Source: Lachnospiraceae bacterium UBA4317
GTDB lineage: Bacteria; Bacillota_A; Clostridia; Lachnospirales; Lachnospiraceae
Length of the DNA: 15,824 nt
Direction of reading: 5' to 3'
NCBI GenBank assembly: GCA_002394525.1
Contig: DGUF01000272.1
Span: 1 to 15,824, forward strand
Each line of letters starts with the position of its first letter. Positions within the stretch are counted from its first letter, which is position 1. Positions 12,282-15,824 of the stretch are shown in pieces. The position numbers and the translations under genes are program-made. The notes below the pieces were generated by a model. The model did not search any database, had not been told where the DNA came from, and saw only the letters and a program-made list of their open reading frames with translations.

Positions 12282-15086
12282 TTGAAAAAAAGAATTGGAT
12301 CCGGAATCAGAATCATCAGTATCTCTCTTATTTTATGCCTGATCATACCGGCTTTCGGGCAGACCCCCTCCGGGGCTATGCTGACGGATCCTGACATTGA
12401 ATATACTTTCGGGGAGGAAGAAGCGGACCCTGCTCAGGAAGAGTTTTTCCGAGAGGAGGACGGAACCACTCCCCCGGATGCTATTTTCGAAGAGGAGGAC
12501 GGAACCACTCCCCCGGATGGTATTTTTGAAGAGGAGGGAGAAACTGATTCTCCGGACAGCTCTCCTGAACCGGAGAATGGAACAGTTTCTCCGGAAGGTT
12601 CCTTCGTAGAGGATGGAGAAACAGTCTCTTCGGACGGTTTTTCTGCAGGAGAAGAAGCCCCGGCCCCCGATGGTTCTTTCGAAGAGGGGGAGTCCCTTCC
12701 TTTGCCTGAATACAGAGTCACCTATGAAGCGAACGGGGGAGGATATTTTCTGACAGAGGCCGGAGCCGCGCCGGAGGACATAGAGCAGCCTTTGCCGGAG
12801 ACGGCGGATAAAGCAGAGACAGAACCGGAACTGCCCGGAAACGCGGCAGAAACGGAGAATTCCTTACCTGATCCGGGCGGCCTGACTTCTTTTGAAGAGG
12901 AAGCACTTTCCGGGCAGGCAGTACAGGACTCACAGGACGATCTGGAAATGCAGCCGGCTCAGGACTCGCAAGAAACGCAGGAAATTCCTGAAGTGCAGCC
13001 GACACAGGACGCTCAGGAAAAACAGGACATCTCCGAAGCATTTTCTGCTTACACAGAAGCCGTCCCGGAGGGGACGAGGCTCTTCAACAGCAGGCCGGAA
13101 AACCTGGTCCCCTATGAGGGATACGAGTTCCTGGGATGGAGCCTGGAGCAGGAGGGCGGGTCCCTCCTGCCTGAGGAGGGATATGAGGTCCGTGAAGATC
13201 TCACAGTCTATGCGGTCTGGGAATATAGAGCAGAGGCTGCGGGAACAGACGTTAATGAAGGCGAGCTGTCAGATAAGACGGAGGAGAGCGCCGGTGATAT
13301 GACGGAGGAGGCAGACGGAGGGTCTGACGCAGAGTCCGTTTCCGGGGAGGAAAGTGAGGAATCCGCCGCAGAGACGATCTTCCTGGAGGAGGAGCCTGCC
13401 GGGGAGTCTGTGGCTGAAGATCCCGTCAATGCCGGGGCTGACCAGGCGTCGTCCTCCGCCGGCAGCAGTACGCAGCAGGCGGCCGGTCAGGCAGGCACCG
13501 GAAGCTCCGCCCAGGTCAGCACGAAGCTGATCGGCAGCAGGCTGGTGGTCCCGGGCTATCGAAAGATCTCCAAGGCAAAGGTAACTCTGTCCGCGACCAG
13601 ATACGTCTATTCGGGCAAGGCCAGAAAGCCGCGGGTGACCGTGACGTACGGAAAGGCCAGGCTCAAGCAGGGCCAGGACTTTGCGGTGAGCTACAGCAAC
13701 AACATCCGGCCCGGAAAGGCCACGGTCAAAATTACCGGCCGGGGAAAATACAGGGGAACCATTACCAGGTATTTTACGATCACGAGAGCTCCCCAGAAGC
13801 TGACCCTGAAGGCGCCTGTCAGAATCGCAGCGCGCAGAAAGTACCGGATGAAGGCAGGCGGGGCGAGGGGAACAAAGAAGTATTCATTTAAGTCCTCAAA
13901 CACCGGAGTGATTTCTGTCACCGCCGCCGGAGTCATTTTTGCCAGGAAGTTGGGAACCGCGAAGATTACAGTCTCCACTGCAGCATCAAAGTATTACGCG
14001 GCCGGGAAAAGGACCGTCACAGTCAGGGTCGTACCGGGAGCGACGAGCAGATTCACTGCTCACAACAAGACAAGGGGCTTTCTTTTGAAATGGAACCGGG
14101 TGGCCGGCGCAAACGGCTACTACATCTACCGCGACGGAAAGCGGGTCAAGACGATCACGAAGGGCACGACGGTCTCCTGGAGCGATACGGCTGCCGATGT
14201 CAACGGCAGGAGATACAACTACCGGATCGTCGCGAAGGCCGCGACCGGGGCGAGTACAGCCTCGCGCTCCTTCAAAGCCTATCGGGCGATCTCGACAGTC
14301 GCCGCCTCCTCCACATCGAGGATCCGCTACTGTTTTGAGCAGAGTCTGGTCCCCTCGACACTGGAAAAGTGCCGGAAAAATGATATCGCTGTCATTGACC
14401 TGGACGGGATCAGCACCAGTGTGATCAGCACCGCCAAAAGCCGGGGCGTGCAGATCTATGGCTATCTGAACGCGGGAGCCATGGAAAAACAGAGAAGCTA
14501 TTACGATGACTATAAAAATCTTCGCCTGGCCGAATATGACGGCTGGCCCGGGGAATACTGGATGGACGTGACGAAATCCGCCTGGCTCCAGCACCTCATG
14601 AAGGAAGCCAGGAGCATGAAAGCCAGGGGCGCGACGGGCGTCTACCTGGACAACACCGATATTTACTACATGGTCAGATCAGGCTTTGAAAATGATGACG
14701 CGGACCTTTTCCGCACACCGCCGTCCGCGGCCAGCACCTACAGGGCCTTGAGACTGCTGGTCAAATCCATTGACCAGAAGGTGGGACTGACGGTCCTGCC
14801 CAACGGCGGCGACCATTTCGTGCGCAAATTCGTCGCGGACTGCCCCGGCATCATCAGGATCGTCAACCAGGAGGGAGTCCTCTACGAGGACTTCGAGCCC
14901 CAGTCCACCAGCGCGACCAGATATCTGACCAAATACCTTGACTGGTGCAGGGAAAAGGGAATCTATGTGAGGGGCATCGAGTACACGAAATCGGATTCAC
15001 AGGCCGAAAGAGCCAGGGACTACTACCGCAGACACGGCTGGCTCAGCCTCTATATCAGCAGGCACACAGACCTGGAGGGAGACTGA
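12282..15086 (+). CDS. Secreted multidomain GH114-like glycosidase (second paralog)
   Basis: A 934-residue exported protein. I start at TTG 12282, eight bases after a strong AGAGGAGG (12266-12273); this gives a clean signal peptide (KKRIGSGIRIISISLILCLI). Then come 13-residue acidic repeats, a B-repeat (about 144-313) split by about 100 low-complexity residues between ANGGGYF and EAVPEGTRLF, a second acidic linker, an Ig-like YSGKARKP domain (about 425-506), a Big_2-like domain (about 507-585), a fibronectin III domain (about 588-665) and a GH114 barrel (680-934). The catalytic-type residues Asp790 (YLDNTD) and Glu864 (NQEGVLY) are kept. By eye well over half of the barrel residues match the preceding gene. 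The long Ser/Gly linker of the first paralog is missing. The pair looks like an old tandem duplication. No wall anchor is seen. Confidence 0.87.
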   Translation: MKKRIGSGIRIISISLILCLIIPAFGQTPSGAMLTDPDIEYTFGEEEADPAQEEFFREEDGTTPPDAIFEEEDGTTPPDGIFEEEGETDSPDSSPEPENGTVSPEGSFVEDGETVSSDGFSAGEEAPAPDGSFEEGESLPLPEYRVTYEANGGGYFLTEAGAAPEDIEQPLPETADKAETEPELPGNAAETENSLPDPGGLTSFEEEALSGQAVQDSQDDLEMQPAQDSQETQEIPEVQPTQDAQEKQDISEAFSAYTEAVPEGTRLFNSRPENLVPYEGYEFLGWSLEQEGGSLLPEEGYEVREDLTVYAVWEYRAEAAGTDVNEGELSDKTEESAGDMTEEADGGSDAESVSGEESEESAAETIFLEEEPAGESVAEDPVNAGADQASSSAGSSTQQAAGQAGTGSSAQVSTKLIGSRLVVPGYRKISKAKVTLSATRYVYSGKARKPRVTVTYGKARLKQGQDFAVSYSNNIRPGKATVKITGRGKYRGTITRYFTITRAPQKLTLKAPVRIAARRKYRMKAGGARGTKKYSFKSSNTGVISVTAAGVIFARKLGTAKITVSTAASKYYAAGKRTVTVRVVPGATSRFTAHNKTRGFLLKWNRVAGANGYYIYRDGKRVKTITKGTTVSWSDTAADVNGRRYNYRIVAKAATGASTASRSFKAYRAISTVAASSTSRIRYCFEQSLVPSTLEKCRKNDIAVIDLDGISTSVISTAKSRGVQIYGYLNAGAMEKQRSYYDDYKNLRLAEYDGWPGEYWMDVTKSAWLQHLMKEARSMKARGATGVYLDNTDIYYMVRSGFENDDADLFRTPPSAASTYRALRLLVKSIDQKVGLTVLPNGGDHFVRKFVADCPGIIRIVNQEGVLYEDFEPQSTSATRYLTKYLDWCREKGIYVRGIEYTKSDSQAERARDYYRRHGWLSLYISRHTDLEGD
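12453..12683 (+). repeat. 39-bp coding tandem repeat, six diverged copies
   Basis: Units starting at 12453, 12492, 12531, 12570 and 12609 encode 13 residues each (EEDGTTPPDAIFE, EEDGTTPPDGIFE and more diverged forms), with a 12-residue unit from 12648. The first two are almost identical at DNA level, pointing to a recent duplication. Confidence 0.88.
12924..13037 (+). repeat. Gln/Asp-rich coding repeat inside the split B-repeat
   Basis: Three units beginning at 12924, 12960 and 13005 encode QDSQDDLEMQPA, QDSQETQEIPEVQPT and QDAQEKQDISE. They make up the last part of the insertion that divides the B-repeat of the second GH114 protein. Confidence 0.7.
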
Positions 15087-15120
15087 GAGAATCTGGGATG
15101 TTGATTCCAGAGAAGTAATC

Positions 15121-15181
15121 GGGGGACGTTACCGGGTGACTCGTTTGAGCAGATCTCAATGAGTCACCCGGTACGTCCCCC
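15121..15181. repeat. Paired palindromic element between convergent genes
   Basis: GGGGGACGTTACCGGG-TGACTC (15121-15142) pairs with 15161-15181 apart from one bulged T; the stem continues imperfectly through TTTGAG/CTCAA to a loop of about five bases. GGGGGACG is outermost and TGACTC/GAGTCA innermost, so it reads as two half-elements tail to tail. Placed 34 bp after the second GH114 stop and 37 bp from the MATE stop, it could terminate transcription from both sides. Confidence 0.88.
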
Positions 15182-15218
15182 TGTTCATGTCTGTCTCCGG
15201 CTCACATCCGCTTCCGGC

Positions 15219-15824
15219 TCAATCCCCGGCCGGCCTGATCCGCCGGATAAACCAGATGAAATAGACCGCAAAGGCGATATCCGTGATCAGCCAGGTGATG
15301 GGAAAGCCCGCCAGAACAACATTTACGCTGTGATATCTGGGGGCGACAAAAAGGCCCCAGGAGGACCGCAGGACGCAGACCCCGAAAAAGGTCAGCAGGG
15401 TCGGCGCCAGGGAATTGCCCATGCCGCGCAGGGCGCCGAAGAGGATCTCGATCGGTATGTAGAGCAGATAAAAGGGCATGAGGAAGCGCATCATGCGCAC
15501 GCCGATTTCGATGACCTTGGGATCCGTGATGAAGAGGCCCTGCAGGGGCTCTGCAAAAATGTAGATCCCCGCGATGACAAGGCCCAGGATGATAAACATC
15601 ATGACGGCGCAGTCCCGGATGCTCTGCATGACCCGGTCCCACTTGCCGGCCCCGATATTCTGGCCGACGAAGGTCGTGATGGAGATGCCGAAGGACCCGA
15701 CGACCATCCAGAAGATGGCGTCGATCTTGCCGTAGGCGGCATAGGCGGCGACGGTATCGGTCCCGAAGGTGTTGATGGCGGCCATCAGGACCACATTGGC
15801 CAGGGTGTACATGACCTCGGTGAG
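15219..15824 (-). CDS. MATE-family efflux transporter, C-terminal part (5' end outside window)
   Basis: About 201 C-terminal residues of a multidrug/toxin extrusion (MATE) membrane protein are visible; the frame stays open to the window edge, so the N-terminal half lies beyond base 15824. Recognisable MATE segments are INTFGTDTVAAYAAYGKID, GSFGISITTFVGQNIGAGK and PFYLLYIPIEILFGALRGMGNS, followed by a last hydrophobic span and a basic end. Proteins of this family export cationic drugs or metabolites using Na+ or H+ gradients; the substrate is unknown. It converges on the second GH114 gene. Confidence 0.92.
   Translation of the reverse strand, partial: LTEVMYTLANVVLMAAINTFGTDTVAAYAAYGKIDAIFWMVVGSFGISITTFVGQNIGAGKWDRVMQSIRDCAVMMFIILGLVIAGIYIFAEPLQGLFITDPKVIEIGVRMMRFLMPFYLLYIPIEILFGALRGMGNSLAPTLLTFFGVCVLRSSWGLFVAPRYHSVNVVLAGFPITWLITDIAFAVYFIWFIRRIRPAGD

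Overview
The window reads as a chromosome segment of a GC-rich anaerobic Bacillota, most like a Lachnospiraceae/Clostridia gut bacterium. The grounds are strong GGAGG-type ribosome binding sites, clostridial molybdenum-cofactor gene types, a ModABC system with a lipoprotein ModA, and Lachnospiraceae-style secreted proteins built from B-repeats, Ig-like domains and a fibronectin III domain. The genus cannot be named from sequence alone.

Bases 1 to about 6870 form a molybdenum block on the + strand. It holds the 3' end of a molybdopterin-binding protein, moaA (first step of cofactor synthesis), a MOSC-MogA fusion (sulfur handling plus molybdopterin adenylylation), modA-modB-modC (molybdate/tungstate ABC uptake) and a small alpha/beta hydrolase. 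Import of the oxyanion and building of the pterin cofactor are thus encoded side by side. moaC, moaE, moaD and moeA are not in the window. At 7222-8103 lies an EamA/DMT-type permease.

Bases 8406-15086 hold two large paralogous secreted proteins in tandem. Each has a signal peptide, acidic tandem-repeat regions, B-repeat(s), an Ig-like domain, a Big_2-like domain, a fibronectin III domain and a C-terminal GH114-type (endo-alpha-1,4-polygalactosaminidase-like) TIM barrel with the likely catalytic Asp and Glu kept in both. A convergent, truncated MATE efflux gene ends the window on the - strand.

Two structural themes cut across the genes. First, a family of roughly 30-bp palindromic intergenic elements (TGAGTCA or TGTGACA ends around a GGGGACG or GGGACAG core) occurs at about six sites, in single and in paired, long-hairpin forms; at two sites the element overlaps the stop codon of the gene before it. 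Second, short-period tandem repeats (12, 15, 23, 39, 45, 72 bp) have expanded in and between genes. They interrupt conserved domains: the TOBE domain of ModC and one B-repeat in each GH114 protein. No rRNA, tRNA, CRISPR array, transposase or phage gene was seen.
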